A DNA stretch of 45,240 bases from DASPKW01 sp038244055 (GCA_038244055.1 JBBRTW010000004.1:1-45240); one strand, 5' to 3'. Counted from the first letter of the stretch, positions 7,419-16,322 are shown. A program made the numbers and translations. Notes: generated by a model from the sequence alone, not told the origin.

Positions 7419-7500
7419 AACCACGAAGGACACGAAGGGCACGAAGAAATTCAGAACTGATGATTCTTTATTCTTCGTGCCCTTCGTGTACTTCGTGGTT
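7419..7500. terminator. 30-bp inverted repeat between convergent genes
   Basis: The left arm 7419-7448 (AACCACGAAGGACACGAAGG...) pairs with 7471-7500 with one mismatch, leaving a 22-base loop. It lies between the ends of two convergent genes (stops at 7400 and 7512), so it probably acts as a bidirectional terminator. The ACCACGAAGGACACGAAGG sequence resembles a dispersed spacer element I recall from planctomycete and related genomes, so it may also be a mobile palindromic repeat. Confidence 0.8.
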
Positions 7501-7511
7501 AATGCTCCGCC

Positions 7512-9296
7512 TTATTTCGCCTTCCGCTGGCCGTAAAGAATCGGCCCCGGCACGGTCAGCGGATCCTCCGCCATCATGACATTGTCGTACTTGAGGATCG
7601 TCCCCTTGGCTCGCTCCAATTGGGAGATCGCAACGTTGTAGTCGGCGGTGGCGCGGGTCTCTTCGCGCTCGGCGTTGGCGAGGACTTCCTGCTGCTGCAG
7701 CAGGCGGTTGATGAAATCGGGCGTGAACGGAGCCTGGCCGACCTGGCGCTCCTGCTGCAGCGCTTCCAGCGCCTCGCGGGCGGCCAGAACGGATTGGCGA
7801 TTGAGGCGGATGCGCTCCCATCCATCGACAAGGCTGTCGTGGGCGTCTTTGACATCCTGCGTCACCTGCTCGATCAGCACGCGGTACTGATCGATCGCCT
7901 GGAGTTCCTGGAGCTGGGTGCGCCGCCAGATGGCCCGGGCTTCGCGGTTGCCCAGGGGGATTTCAAGCTGCAAACCGACTGAATACTGCGGAAAGCTCAC
8001 GTCCGCGGAGCGCTCCATCGCGCCCTGCCACCGGCCATCAGCGCCTTGCGTGCCCATGGAGAGCACGAGATTCAGGCTGGGCATGAGGTTGTTCTTGGCC
8101 GCCCCTTTGATGATCTTGGCCGAGTCGATGCGGATGCGCTGCTGGGCCAGCTCGGCGCGGTTCTGGAGCGCGGTTTCGAGCTGCTCGATCAGATCGAACT
8201 GGATGGGCGTGGCGAAGGGAGAATCAGAGGGGAGGATGGTGACGCCGCTGGTCAGCGGAAGGGCCGGATCGTTCACCCGGCGTTTGATGGCATTGGAGAG
8301 CGTGCGCACGCGCGTGCGCGCCTGGATCAGCGACGCCTCGCGGGCGCGAAGCGCCGCATTGGCCTGGCCAAGCTGAACCCGCGTCACGTCCTGGCCGGCG
8401 CGGCCCTGGAGCATCTCGGAAGTTTTTACCGTGTCGGCGTAGAGCCGCTCCTGGATGGACAGATCGCGGTCGCCCTGTACCAGTTGCCAGTAGGCCTCTT
8501 CAATTTCAGAGAGATTTTTCTCAAGCGCCAGGCGGAAATCGAGCAGGCTGACCTTCTGCGTATTCCGCGCCACATCGATCCGAGCGCGGTTGACGGCCGT
8601 TCCAAAGTTCTGCAACAGAGGTTGGGTGATCTGGAGGACCAGGTCCGATTCGTAGCTGGGATTGAACACGCCGGCCGAGGGGATACGGTAGGTCTTGGTG
8701 TAGGTGTATCCCAACTGAACCTGAGCGCCACTGAGGAGCGTCTGCTTGATGCCGCCCTGAATCTGGAGAGTGTCGAAGCGCAGATTGGAGCCGGAGGTGA
8801 CCGTCGGCATCTGCGGCGAAGGCTGGAGCACCCATTGGCTGGAAGCGGTGATTCCCGCGAACAGGGTCGGGTCGAACTTGGCCCATGCCTCGATCACACG
8901 ATTCTCATCGATGGCGGGCTGATACCCGGCGATTTTCACATCGAGCGAGTTAATCGCGGCCAATTGGATCAGATCGCGCAATCCCATGCGAACGGCCGGG
9001 CCGATCGATTCCTGTGTGGTGGGCAGGACCGAAGGCTTGCTGGCGGGGTCTTTGCCTTCGCGCTTGGAGAGGTAGGTCTTATCGAGTTCCGTCGGCAGCG
9101 GCTTGAGCGGCCGATTCATGTTCTCGGGAATCCGCGAGCGATAGAGCTTCTGGATGGCGGCCGGGTCGAACGGTTTTTCTTCCTCCATGCCGCATCCGCC
9201 CATCAGAAGGGCGAAGCCGGCGATCACGGAAGCGGCGATGGCAACGGGCCAGGCGCGGCGGGCCGGCCCGGCGGACGAATCAGCAATAAAACTCAT
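7512..9296 (-). CDS. TolC-family outer membrane efflux lipoprotein
   Basis: From the ATG at 9296 the protein has 594 residues. It starts with a signal peptide ending in the lipobox LMGGC, so it is predicted to be lipid-anchored, as in OprM-type channels. The rest shows the two repeated outer-membrane-efflux halves: long helices (for example RARIDVARNTQKVSLLDFRLALEKNLSEIEEAYWQL) and beta segments such as VQLGYTYTKTY and VGLQLEIPLGNREARA. GAGG stands 9 bases before this ATG; the frame is open further upstream but overlaps the preceding gene. No RND pump or adaptor is adjacent; the LysE-type exporter ends 47 bases upstream. Confidence 0.88.
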   Translation of the reverse strand: MSFIADSSAGPARRAWPVAIAASVIAGFALLMGGCGMEEEKPFDPAAIQKLYRSRIPENMNRPLKPLPTELDKTYLSKREGKDPASKPSVLPTTQESIGPAVRMGLRDLIQLAAINSLDVKIAGYQPAIDENRVIEAWAKFDPTLFAGITASSQWVLQPSPQMPTVTSGSNLRFDTLQIQGGIKQTLLSGAQVQLGYTYTKTYRIPSAGVFNPSYESDLVLQITQPLLQNFGTAVNRARIDVARNTQKVSLLDFRLALEKNLSEIEEAYWQLVQGDRDLSIQERLYADTVKTSEMLQGRAGQDVTRVQLGQANAALRAREASLIQARTRVRTLSNAIKRRVNDPALPLTSGVTILPSDSPFATPIQFDLIEQLETALQNRAELAQQRIRIDSAKIIKGAAKNNLMPSLNLVLSMGTQGADGRWQGAMERSADVSFPQYSVGLQLEIPLGNREARAIWRRTQLQELQAIDQYRVLIEQVTQDVKDAHDSLVDGWERIRLNRQSVLAAREALEALQQERQVGQAPFTPDFINRLLQQQEVLANAEREETRATADYNVAISQLERAKGTILKYDNVMMAEDPLTVPGPILYGQRKAK

Positions 9297-9343
9297 ACTC
9301 AAATTCCTCTTTCCCTGCGATGTCCATTCAAGATGGGGGCAAA

Positions 9344-10027
9344 TCATAGGGCCGATGCCGCGACGCGCCAAATAGCTTGTATCGCAAACGCCAGCAACAT
9401 GATGCCTCCCGATAGATCGATCCACTTAAGCCACCTCTGACGTCCGAATTTGCCGAGGTGGCCGATCAGCCATGTGAAAAAACAGACCCATGAAAACGCG
9501 CCCGCGAAAACGCCGGCGCACACCAGGGGCAAATCGGCTGCCGGGCTGGGTGTCAACTCCGCCACCGCGCCGGGCACCCCCACGAACCAGAAGATCAGGG
9601 TCATCGGGTTCAATGCCGTCATCAGCAGCCCGAGAGCATAATGGACGGACAGCCGCGCTGCGGGGACATGAGCAGGCTCCGGCGGGGCCGCGCTGCAAGC
9701 GGGTTCACCCACAGTCGCCGCGGCCGCGGCGGATGTTTCCTTCAAACCCGCTCGAATACAGAGGAATGCGAGATAGCCCAGAAACAATCCCCCCACCAGG
9801 GCGATGATCGAGCGCAGCCGGGCATATTCGAGAATCCGCACCGAAGCGAGGCTGGTCACCACGGCATAAGCGACATCGACCGTCACCGCGCCGCACCCCA
9901 CCGCGAACCCGGCCGCGCGGCGATACCGCAATGTCCGCCGGGCGATCTCGACATTCACCGGCCCAATCGGCGCTGCCGCCGACAGGCCCAGCCCAATGCC
10001 GTTGAACAGAAGCAGGCCGATGCGCAT
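9344..10027 (-). CDS. LysE/RhtB family amino-acid exporter
   Basis: The 227-residue protein has about six hydrophobic segments and the family's N-terminal signature (GLSAAAPIGPVNVEIARRTL, followed by GFAVGCGAVTVDVAYAV) and the central NPMTLIFWF. LysE/RhtB transporters export amino acids or related metabolites across the inner membrane; the substrate cannot be assigned. It is followed 47 bases later by the TolC-like gene on the same strand, so the two may be co-transcribed, although LysE proteins do not normally need an outer-membrane channel. Confidence 0.88.
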   Translation of the reverse strand: MRIGLLLFNGIGLGLSAAAPIGPVNVEIARRTLRYRRAAGFAVGCGAVTVDVAYAVVTSLASVRILEYARLRSIIALVGGLFLGYLAFLCIRAGLKETSAAAAATVGEPACSAAPPEPAHVPAARLSVHYALGLLMTALNPMTLIFWFVGVPGAVAELTPSPAADLPLVCAGVFAGAFSWVCFFTWLIGHLGKFGRQRWLKWIDLSGGIMLLAFAIQAIWRVAASAL

Positions 10028-10148
10028 GGAGAGGTTTTACCAGCGTTGGGAAATGGGTGCATCCCGGCTGCGGCTTAGATCGTTCAAAGTGGCTTCCAGA
10101 GCATCGCGTTGGGCTTGATTCTACAGGGAGATTCGTTAGCTTCGGGCT

Positions 10149-10370
10149 ATGCGCAGAATCATCATCGATCCAGATGTATGCAATGGATTGCCTACCATTG
10201 AGGGGACGCGCATCGCCGCTCAGACGGTCCTTGAATTCCTATCGGCGGGGGACACCGTGGAGGATGTGCTGGAGGAATATCCCTCGCTGGCGCGCGAGGA
10301 CGTGCTGGCATGTCTGGCGTTCTCAGTCCAGATCATGAAGCATCATTTTACGGTGCAGGCGGTCGCTTGA
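10149..10370 (+). CDS. DUF433-family antitoxin-like protein
   Basis: The 73-residue product has the DUF433 pattern: IIIDPDVCNGLPTIEGTRI, followed by a helix-turn-helix-like part (TVLEFLSAGDTVEDVLEEYPSL, REDVLACLAFS). DUF433 proteins often pair with PIN-like DUF5615 proteins as toxin-antitoxin modules, and that is the next gene here. The stop TGA overlaps the TTG start of the partner (TTGA at 10367-10370), so translation is probably coupled. Confidence 0.8.
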   Translation: MRRIIIDPDVCNGLPTIEGTRIAAQTVLEFLSAGDTVEDVLEEYPSLAREDVLACLAFSVQIMKHHFTVQAVA

Positions 10371-10711
10371 ACGGGTTCTTATTCGACGAGAACGTGCCGC
10401 ACAAACTGACGTTTGCGCCGTCGCGGGCGGTCATTCCTTGGTCCACGCTCGGCGCCCGTCCCTCCGACACAACGATTTGGAATCACGCCCGCGCCAATTC
10501 GCTCGTGGTCGTCACAAAGGATGCGGATTTTTCCGATCGAATCATGCTTTCTTCGCCGCCGCCCTGGATTGTCCATTTGCGATTCGGCAACCTTCGTCGC
10601 AGAGAATATCACGAACTTCTGGCCAAAATGTGGCCATTGATCGAGGCTCAGCTTCCGGCTCACAAGCTGATTTGCGTTTACCGCGACAGAATTGAGTCTT
10701 TCCACGACTGA
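10367..10711 (+). CDS. DUF5615 PIN-like toxin
   Basis: Starting from the TTG at 10367 the product is 114 residues, beginning FLFDENVPHKL. That acidic motif, the later VVVTKDADFSD and the helix REYHELLAKMWPLIEA are the hallmarks of DUF5615/Mut7-C-like PIN nucleases. The acidic residues D and E of FDEN and the D's of TKDADF would bind the metal. The TTG overlaps the antitoxin stop, and a family-typical N-terminus begins right there, so this rare start is preferred over the in-frame ATG at 10310. Ribonuclease activity is inferred from the family. Confidence 0.8.
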   Translation: MNGFLFDENVPHKLTFAPSRAVIPWSTLGARPSDTTIWNHARANSLVVVTKDADFSDRIMLSSPPPWIVHLRFGNLRRREYHELLAKMWPLIEAQLPAHKLICVYRDRIESFHD

Positions 10712-10783
10712 TCCCACCTATCCTTGCTGAATTCTTCCATACGCTCAGCCAGTTTGAACCGATTGACAACTGAGCAACCTCCC

Positions 10784-12193
10784 ATGACAAATGACACCCC
10801 CATGATCGAGAAAATCTTCAAAGCCTACGATGTACGGGCCACCTATCCCAATCCGCTCAACGAAGAGGCCGCGTGGAAGGTCGGCCACGCCACTGGCCAA
10901 TTCCTGCAACGTTCCCGCCAGAATATCCCGGCCGAGCAGCGGGTTCGCATGGAAAATACCGTCGCCGTCGGCCGGGATATGCGCCCGCACTCGCCCGATC
11001 TCGCCAAAGCCCTCTGCGATGGGTTGCGCTCCACCGGCATGTCGGTGATCGACCTGGGCATGGTCGATACCTCGTTCATCTATTTCGCGATCAATCACCT
11101 CGATTGCGTCGGCGGCGTGATGGTGACCGCATCCCACAATCCCGCCAATTACAACGGATTCAAAATCTCCGGCCCCAAGGCAAAGCCCATCGGCTCGGCC
11201 ACCGGCCTGGATGACATCCGCCGGATCTCCACTACCCTCCGCGTCGGGAACACCGGTGTATCGGCCGACTACATCGAGATGGACCTGTGGAAAGCGTATC
11301 GCGCCCATGTGCTGTCGTTCCTCAAACTGGGGCGGAAGCTGCGCGTGGCCATTGATGCCTCAAACGGCATGGCGGGAAAAATGGTCCCGGCCGTTTTCGG
11401 CGGAATCGATAATCTGGAGATCATCCCCCTGCTCTTCGAAATCACCGGATCGTTCGTCCACGAGCCCAACCCGCTGGTGGATTCGAACCTCGACATGCTC
11501 AAGGCAAAGATCCGGGAAACCAAGCCCGATCTCGGCGTCTGCTTCGATGGCGATGCCGACCGCTGCTTCTTCGTCGATGAGGCGGGGAAGACCATCGGCT
11601 GCGACATGGTGACCGCCCTTCTGGCCAAGGATTTCCTGGCCCAGCCGGGAAATGCCGGCGCGACGATCGTCTATGACCTGCGCTCATCGCACTCGGTGGC
11701 CGAGGAAATCAAAGCCGCCGGCGGCGTGCCCAAGCGCGAGCGCGTCGGTCACGCCTTCATCAAGAAAACCCTGGCCGATACCAGGGCCGTTTTCGGGGGC
11801 GAGCTTTCCGGCCACTTCTATTTTCGCGATAACTTCTTCGCCGATTCCGGCGCGATCGCCATGGCCCGATTGCTCACGGTGCTTTCGAATCAGGTGGGAG
11901 AAGTATCGACGCTCATTCGCCCGCTGCAGCGCTACGCCCAGTCGGGCGAACTCAACTTCCAGATCGAGGACAAGGACGCCAAGATTCGCGAACTGGCCGA
12001 TGCGTACAAGAAGGGGCAGATCGATTATCTGGATGGCTGCACCATCGACCTGGGCGAATGGTGGTTCAACGTCCGCAAATCGAACACCGAGCCGATGCTG
12101 CGCCTGAACGTGGAAGCCCCCACCCGCGACATGCTCGAGGAGAAGCTCAAGGAACTCAAGAAATTCCTCGGCGAGCCGATCGAGGGGCATTGA
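10784..12193 (+). CDS. manB: phosphomannomutase/phosphoglucomutase
   Basis: With the ATG at 10784 the enzyme has 469 residues, the usual size of the bacterial alpha-D-phosphohexomutase family. It has the phosphoserine loop TASHNP (Ser117), the magnesium site DGDADR, the sugar-binding GELSGHFYF and the C-terminal phosphate-binding RKSNTEPMLR. It interconverts hexose 1- and 6-phosphates and feeds GDP-mannose or UDP-glucose synthesis for cell-surface glycans. No clear Shine-Dalgarno is seen; the frame is open to 10724 and an ATG at 10802 is a further option. Whether mannose or glucose is preferred cannot be read from the sequence. Confidence 0.92.
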   Translation: MTNDTPMIEKIFKAYDVRATYPNPLNEEAAWKVGHATGQFLQRSRQNIPAEQRVRMENTVAVGRDMRPHSPDLAKALCDGLRSTGMSVIDLGMVDTSFIYFAINHLDCVGGVMVTASHNPANYNGFKISGPKAKPIGSATGLDDIRRISTTLRVGNTGVSADYIEMDLWKAYRAHVLSFLKLGRKLRVAIDASNGMAGKMVPAVFGGIDNLEIIPLLFEITGSFVHEPNPLVDSNLDMLKAKIRETKPDLGVCFDGDADRCFFVDEAGKTIGCDMVTALLAKDFLAQPGNAGATIVYDLRSSHSVAEEIKAAGGVPKRERVGHAFIKKTLADTRAVFGGELSGHFYFRDNFFADSGAIAMARLLTVLSNQVGEVSTLIRPLQRYAQSGELNFQIEDKDAKIRELADAYKKGQIDYLDGCTIDLGEWWFNVRKSNTEPMLRLNVEAPTRDMLEEKLKELKKFLGEPIEGH

Positions 12194-12422
12194 TTGCACT
12201 GCGCCACTTGCAATGGAAATTGTCGATTTAACGCGACCTTTCCGGCACCCTGAAATCCACACCCGTCAAGTCCGCCAAACGCCCGCGCCAGGCCCCGGAT
12301 AAATGCAGCACTCCATCCTGCACAAACCTCCCAATTCGCCTGTTTTTCCATTGCAAAAACGAATGCAAGAGCCGATGATGACTTCGGTTAATCACATCTC
12401 CAACCCTCTTTCAGGAGGCGTC

Positions 12423-12794
12423 ATGAGCAAGTCTCTCAAGTCTGGCGGTCGATATCCGGTTCTGCGGGCGCTGGCGATTCTCTATATGGTCGGCGCGGTG
12501 GGCGCGATTTGCGCCGGCGTCTACTATGCCGGCTGGTTCCTTTTCGCATCGCCCAATTCCATGGGCGAGCGCATCGGCTGGGCCGCGTGGACCATGATCG
12601 GCACCTTCCTCACGGTGGTCTCCATCCTCGCCGTTGCGGAGATGATCAAGCTGTTCATCGACATCGAGCACAACACCCGCGTGGCAGCCATGGGCGCATC
12701 GTCCAATGGCAACGCCCGCGGTGATTCGGCCGGTGGACGCCTGGCCGGGATGGAAGAAGAATCCGCCGAGGCGGCGTTGATTCGTGGACACTAA
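12423..12794 (+). CDS. small membrane protein, unknown function
   Basis: The 123-residue protein has two membrane segments (about 13-38 and 55-80: TMIGTFLTVVSILAVAEMIKLFI), followed by DIEHNTR and a polar, Ala/Gly-rich tail. AGGAGG at 12414-12419 stands a few bases before the ATG, a strong ribosome binding site. The arrangement (two helices then FIDIEHNTR) resembles small planctomycete membrane proteins of unknown role. It follows the phosphohexomutase by 230 bases and precedes the sialidase-like gene by 31 bases. Confidence 0.75.
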   Translation: MSKSLKSGGRYPVLRALAILYMVGAVGAICAGVYYAGWFLFASPNSMGERIGWAAWTMIGTFLTVVSILAVAEMIKLFIDIEHNTRVAAMGASSNGNARGDSAGGRLAGMEEESAEAALIRGH

Positions 12795-12825
12795 ACCCCG
12801 CGGCGGGTTTCCACCACACATCAAC

Positions 12826-13812
12826 ATGCGGTGGATCATCTGCGGCGTGGCGGGTCTGATTCTATTGTGGGTTGCGCCGGTCATTGCGCAGCCAGGCATT
12901 CCATCGCGCCCGGACCTTCCCCGGCGCTTCGGGCCTGCTGCCAATGCGCAGCCGGCGCGCGGACCGTGGGACAATGATCTGCTGATTGCCCGCTCCGAAG
13001 ATGGCCTGGTCTTCGCAAAAGGATCGGTCTTCGTCGAGCGCGCTGGCGTTCCCAATGTGATTCAGGATGCCAAAGGCCGCCTGGTCGTCGCATTTCAATG
13101 GTTCCCGGCCGATGCACCCGACGCATTCGACCATGTGGCCATCTGCACTTCCGATGATGCCGGCAAGAGTTGGAGCAAACCCGCTCCCATCCAACTGAAA
13201 AACCTCCCCGAGGGCTACCACCACCCCTTCGACCCCACCCTCGTCCTCCTCGACGATGGGCGCGTGCGGCTCTTCTACACCTCGCACCACCCCGGCCGGC
13301 GCATGCCGGCAATCTATTCAGCAATCTCCGCCGATGGGCTTAATTTCGAGTTCGAAGCAGGCATGCGCCTGGGTGTGGACAATCAGATGGTCATCGACTG
13401 CGCGGCCGCGCGGAACGGAAAAACCTGGCACCTCTTCTCTCCGGTTCAGCCGACCGCCAACCAACCGAATCAGGCCCCCGGCAGCGCCTACCACGCCATC
13501 AGCGATGATGGGCTGAACTTCAAGCGTATCGAGGACATCTCCATCCCCGGTGACACCGATAGCCACCGCAACTGGCTCGGATGCGCCCTGCCTCTGGCCG
13601 ATGGCAAGATCCGCTTCTATGGCACCGGGCGCGGCGGAGTCTGGTCCGCCACCTCACCCGATGGCATCAAATGGACCCCCGACCCCACCACTCGCGGCGG
13701 CGGCGCTGATCCCGGCATCGCGGCCACAGGCCAGGGCGGCTTCATCCTCATCTCCACCGGCCCGCCTCGCGCGGATGCGGGGCAGCGGCCACCCGGCCAG
13801 CCGCCAAAATAG
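12826..13812 (+). CDS. secreted sialidase/BNR-like beta-propeller protein
   Basis: From the ATG at 12826 the product is 328 residues with a signal peptide (MRWIICGVAGLILLWVAPVIA). The rest shows repeated BNR/propeller-like strands: AICTSDDAGKSWSKP, AISADGLNFEFE, AISDDGLNFKRIE and SATSPDGIKWTPD. These are the Asp-box-like turns of sialidase or GH43-type five/six-bladed propellers. An in-frame GTG at 12784 would add 14 residues. Enzymatic activity and substrate are not certain. It is followed 62 bases later by an exported alpha/beta hydrolase on the same strand. Confidence 0.7.
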   Translation: MRWIICGVAGLILLWVAPVIAQPGIPSRPDLPRRFGPAANAQPARGPWDNDLLIARSEDGLVFAKGSVFVERAGVPNVIQDAKGRLVVAFQWFPADAPDAFDHVAICTSDDAGKSWSKPAPIQLKNLPEGYHHPFDPTLVLLDDGRVRLFYTSHHPGRRMPAIYSAISADGLNFEFEAGMRLGVDNQMVIDCAAARNGKTWHLFSPVQPTANQPNQAPGSAYHAISDDGLNFKRIEDISIPGDTDSHRNWLGCALPLADGKIRFYGTGRGGVWSATSPDGIKWTPDPTTRGGGADPGIAATGQGGFILISTGPPRADAGQRPPGQPPK

Positions 13813-13874
13813 CCGCGAAATCGCTCGCCCCGACAGCGCGGTTGCGGCTACAATCGCACCAACGAGGTGATTGA

Positions 13875-14777
13875 ATGATGAATCGCGTCTTGCTTCTGTC
13901 GATCGCATTTCTCGCTTGCATTGTCATCGAGCCGCGCGCCCGCGCCGCCACACCGGCCACTCATCCCACCACCTGCCCCTATCCCACCGCCCACGATCAG
14001 CCGCTGGATTCCAAAGAGGAGCTGCTCACCACGACCGCCGACTACCGGCTCTTACGCGTCGAGTTCAACGGCGTCCGTCCCGGCTCGCGCGTCCCGGCCA
14101 ACGTCTACATCCCCGCCAAATCCGACTTCAAGCCTCCCTACCCCGCCGCCCTTCTCCAATACGGCACGGGTGGAAACAAGAACACCAACTACATCGTCGC
14201 CATCGGCCAGATGGCCGTCGCCCGCGGCATCGTCGTCATCACCATCGATTCTCCCAACAAGGGCGAGCGCAAGGGGAAGGACCCCAAGATCAATTTTCTC
14301 GATGCGAACTTCCTCCAGTACCTCGGCGATTACTCGCGGGCGACCGACTATCTCTGCTCGCGCACGGATGTCGATGCCGGCCGCCTGGCCTACGTCGGCA
14401 TCTCCTGGGGCGCGATCACCGGCGTCACCTACGCCGCCCACGATCCGCGCATCGCCGTCGTCGCATCGCTGGTCGGCGGCGGCAACTTCGCCGGCGTCAT
14501 CCCCGGCGCGGTCCCCGAAGATCTCCGCAAGCGCACCGAAGCCTTCGACCCCTATTACAACGTCAAGTACATCGCCCCCCGGCCCCTGCTGCTGATGAAC
14601 GTCAAGCACGACCAGCTCGTTCCTCAATTCATGGCCGAATCCCTGCACAAAGCCGCGCCGGAATATGCCAAGCGGGTTTGGCTGGATGCGGATCACTTCT
14701 TCAACGGCGTCGATCGCACGACGACCTGTAGTTCGGTTCTGGATTTCGTGCTCGAAAGCTACCCAAAGGCAAAATAA
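13875..14777 (+). CDS. secreted alpha/beta hydrolase (esterase-like)
   Basis: The 300-residue product has a signal peptide (NRVLLLSIAFLACIVIEPRARA) and an alpha/beta-hydrolase fold. The nucleophile elbow is GISWG (Ser in YVGISWGAITG), preceded by a helix with LCSRTDVDAGRLAYVG. Candidate acid and base are the D of KHDQLVPQF and the H of DADHFFNG. This layout is that of dienelactone-hydrolase/acetyl-xylan-esterase-like enzymes. GAGG stands 8 bases before the ATG. Its location among secreted glycan-active genes suggests ester removal from polysaccharides, which is an inference. Confidence 0.85.
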   Translation: MMNRVLLLSIAFLACIVIEPRARAATPATHPTTCPYPTAHDQPLDSKEELLTTTADYRLLRVEFNGVRPGSRVPANVYIPAKSDFKPPYPAALLQYGTGGNKNTNYIVAIGQMAVARGIVVITIDSPNKGERKGKDPKINFLDANFLQYLGDYSRATDYLCSRTDVDAGRLAYVGISWGAITGVTYAAHDPRIAVVASLVGGGNFAGVIPGAVPEDLRKRTEAFDPYYNVKYIAPRPLLLMNVKHDQLVPQFMAESLHKAAPEYAKRVWLDADHFFNGVDRTTTCSSVLDFVLESYPKAK

Positions 14778-14808
14778 TTCCAACCATTCTTCCGGTCCTC
14801 TGAACAAG

Positions 14809-14851
14809 CCGGGACAGAGCGCCGGAGCGCAGCGACAGAGCGCCGTCCCGG
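14809..14851. repeat. GC-rich palindromic spacer repeat
   Basis: CCGGGAC (14809-14815) pairs with GTCCCGG (14845-14851), and CAGAGCGCCG occurs twice directly inside (14815-14824 and 14836-14845). It lies 32 bases after the hydrolase stop, so it could serve as a terminator. The rest of the spacer up to 15033 shows nothing I can identify. Confidence 0.5.
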
Positions 14852-15033
14852 ATGGCGTCGACATCAGAACCAGCCCAATTCGCGCACCCGCGTTCCCCGC
14901 CATCCACAAGGGCAACTGAGATTCACGATTTGCGCCATCCACGCCGCCACGATGATTGCATGTTCACCCATCACTCTGTCCCCACGTGTCGCCGCGTATA
15001 GCGTCACCCTTTCGTAAATCATATGATCGGGGA

Positions 15034-16113
15034 ATGTCTCATCCGATCCGCAACACCCTGCTTGCCGCCACCATCCTCATCTCCGCTCTCCTCTCGCAAC
15101 TCAACGCCGACCCCCTCGCCAGCGCCCTCCCGCCCGCTAAAAAAACGCCTCTCGCCAAATTCGAACCCGCCGATGGTTCCACCTATCACGGCGTCTGCCT
15201 CCCCGGCTACTGGATTGCCCCGGAATTCGAGGCCAATCTGGCCAGGTATCGCAAAGTGGTCGGCGAAAGACCCCCGCTCGTTCTCCATTCCTGGTTCGCG
15301 CATTGCAAGGAGAACGGCAAATGGCGCACCTGGCACTGGATGAACGACACACCCGACGGCGGCAAATGCGCAGGAGAAGCGCGCGGTTTCGCAGAGCTCG
15401 ATCGCAAGCACGGGCTCGTGCCCGTCATCGCCTGGACTTGGATGGATTTCGGCAACGAAGCGCGGTCGCCGCGCCTGCAGGATGTGGTGGCCGGGAAATT
15501 CGACTGGTATCTGGATGACTGGATCACGGGGATCACCGAATTCAAAAGCCCCGTGTTCATCCGTCTCAGTCATGAGATGGATGGGGATTGGTATCCCTAC
15601 TCCGAAGGCTGGAAGAAGGATCCCAAGCGCAACACCGCGGCCGACTACATCGCCTACTGGAAGCATGTGGTGGATCGCTTCCGCAAGGCAGGCGTGACCA
15701 ACGTCGCCTGGGTCTGGTGCGTCAACGGCGACCGCGCGGGCGGCAAGGATTGGCCCGACTATTACCCGGGAGATGCCTATGTCGACTGGCTGGCGATCGA
15801 TCTCTACAGCGCGCGAAACCCCAAACCGGTGATGAAGGAATTCCTCGACATGTACGGCGGCACCGGCAAACCGATCATGATCCCCGAAGGCGGCACCGGC
15901 GCGGAGCAGACCCAGTGGAACAAGAAATTCGCCAGCGCCGAAGCATGGACCAAGGAACTGTTCGATGCAATCGAAGCCACCCCGCGCGTGAAGGCCATCT
16001 GCTGGTTCGAATGGGGCAAAGAATGGGATCTGGAGCGCGATGCCGGACAGGCGGCGGAGTTTCGAAGGCGGTTACAGGCGGAAAGGTATGGGGCGATATT
16101 TGAGAGGAAGTAA
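15034..16113 (+). CDS. secreted GH26-like glycoside hydrolase
   Basis: From the ATG at 15034 the protein has 359 residues, with a signal peptide (NTLLAATILISALLSQLNA). The fold signature is that of GH26 beta-mannanases and related enzymes: RLSHEMDGDWYPY (acid/base Glu181, matching the family's HEMNGxWYPW) and PIMIPEGGTG (nucleophile candidate Glu285). Between them are AWVWCVNG and WLAIDLYS. The family cleaves beta-mannan or mixed-linkage glycans. The Asp in place of Asn after HEM is a small departure. It is in the same direction as the sialidase-like and esterase-like genes, a possible polysaccharide-degrading set. Confidence 0.85.
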   Translation: MSHPIRNTLLAATILISALLSQLNADPLASALPPAKKTPLAKFEPADGSTYHGVCLPGYWIAPEFEANLARYRKVVGERPPLVLHSWFAHCKENGKWRTWHWMNDTPDGGKCAGEARGFAELDRKHGLVPVIAWTWMDFGNEARSPRLQDVVAGKFDWYLDDWITGITEFKSPVFIRLSHEMDGDWYPYSEGWKKDPKRNTAADYIAYWKHVVDRFRKAGVTNVAWVWCVNGDRAGGKDWPDYYPGDAYVDWLAIDLYSARNPKPVMKEFLDMYGGTGKPIMIPEGGTGAEQTQWNKKFASAEAWTKELFDAIEATPRVKAICWFEWGKEWDLERDAGQAAEFRRRLQAERYGAIFERK

Positions 16114-16168
16114 TCGCGACGGGAAGCAAGCGCGAGCGAAAGCTGAAGTGCGCCCACTGCCACACTCC

Positions 16169-16274
16169 CAGCCGCGGAGCGGCGACAAAAAGTAGCCCAT
16201 GGCGTGAGCCATGGGAATAAGCGCCCACACAAGACGCGGTGTGGCATCTGCATTTCGAGCCGCGGAGCGGCGGC
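16169..16274. repeat. palindromic spacer repeats
   Basis: Two near-identical copies of AGCCGCGGAGCGGCG lie at 16170-16184 and 16258-16272. Between them is a perfect hairpin CCCATGGC-GTGA-GCCATGGG (16196-16215). The spacer is between two same-strand genes. The pattern is like REP/BIME elements spread in many genomes; no transposase is nearby. Confidence 0.65.
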
Positions 16275-16322
16275 ATAACGCGCGCCGGCCCGCCTCTTTT
16301 CGCGCCTGCACGAAAACCATCA

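Noticed and set aside
8046..9440. 464-codon plus-strand frame opposite the TolC-like gene
   Set aside because: Composition is typical of antisense to a GC-rich gene; the minus strand has a lipobox and efflux-family repeats.
7512..10027. Tripartite RND or ABC efflux operon
   Set aside because: Only a TolC-like protein and a LysE-type exporter are present; no membrane-fusion protein or pump gene is adjacent.
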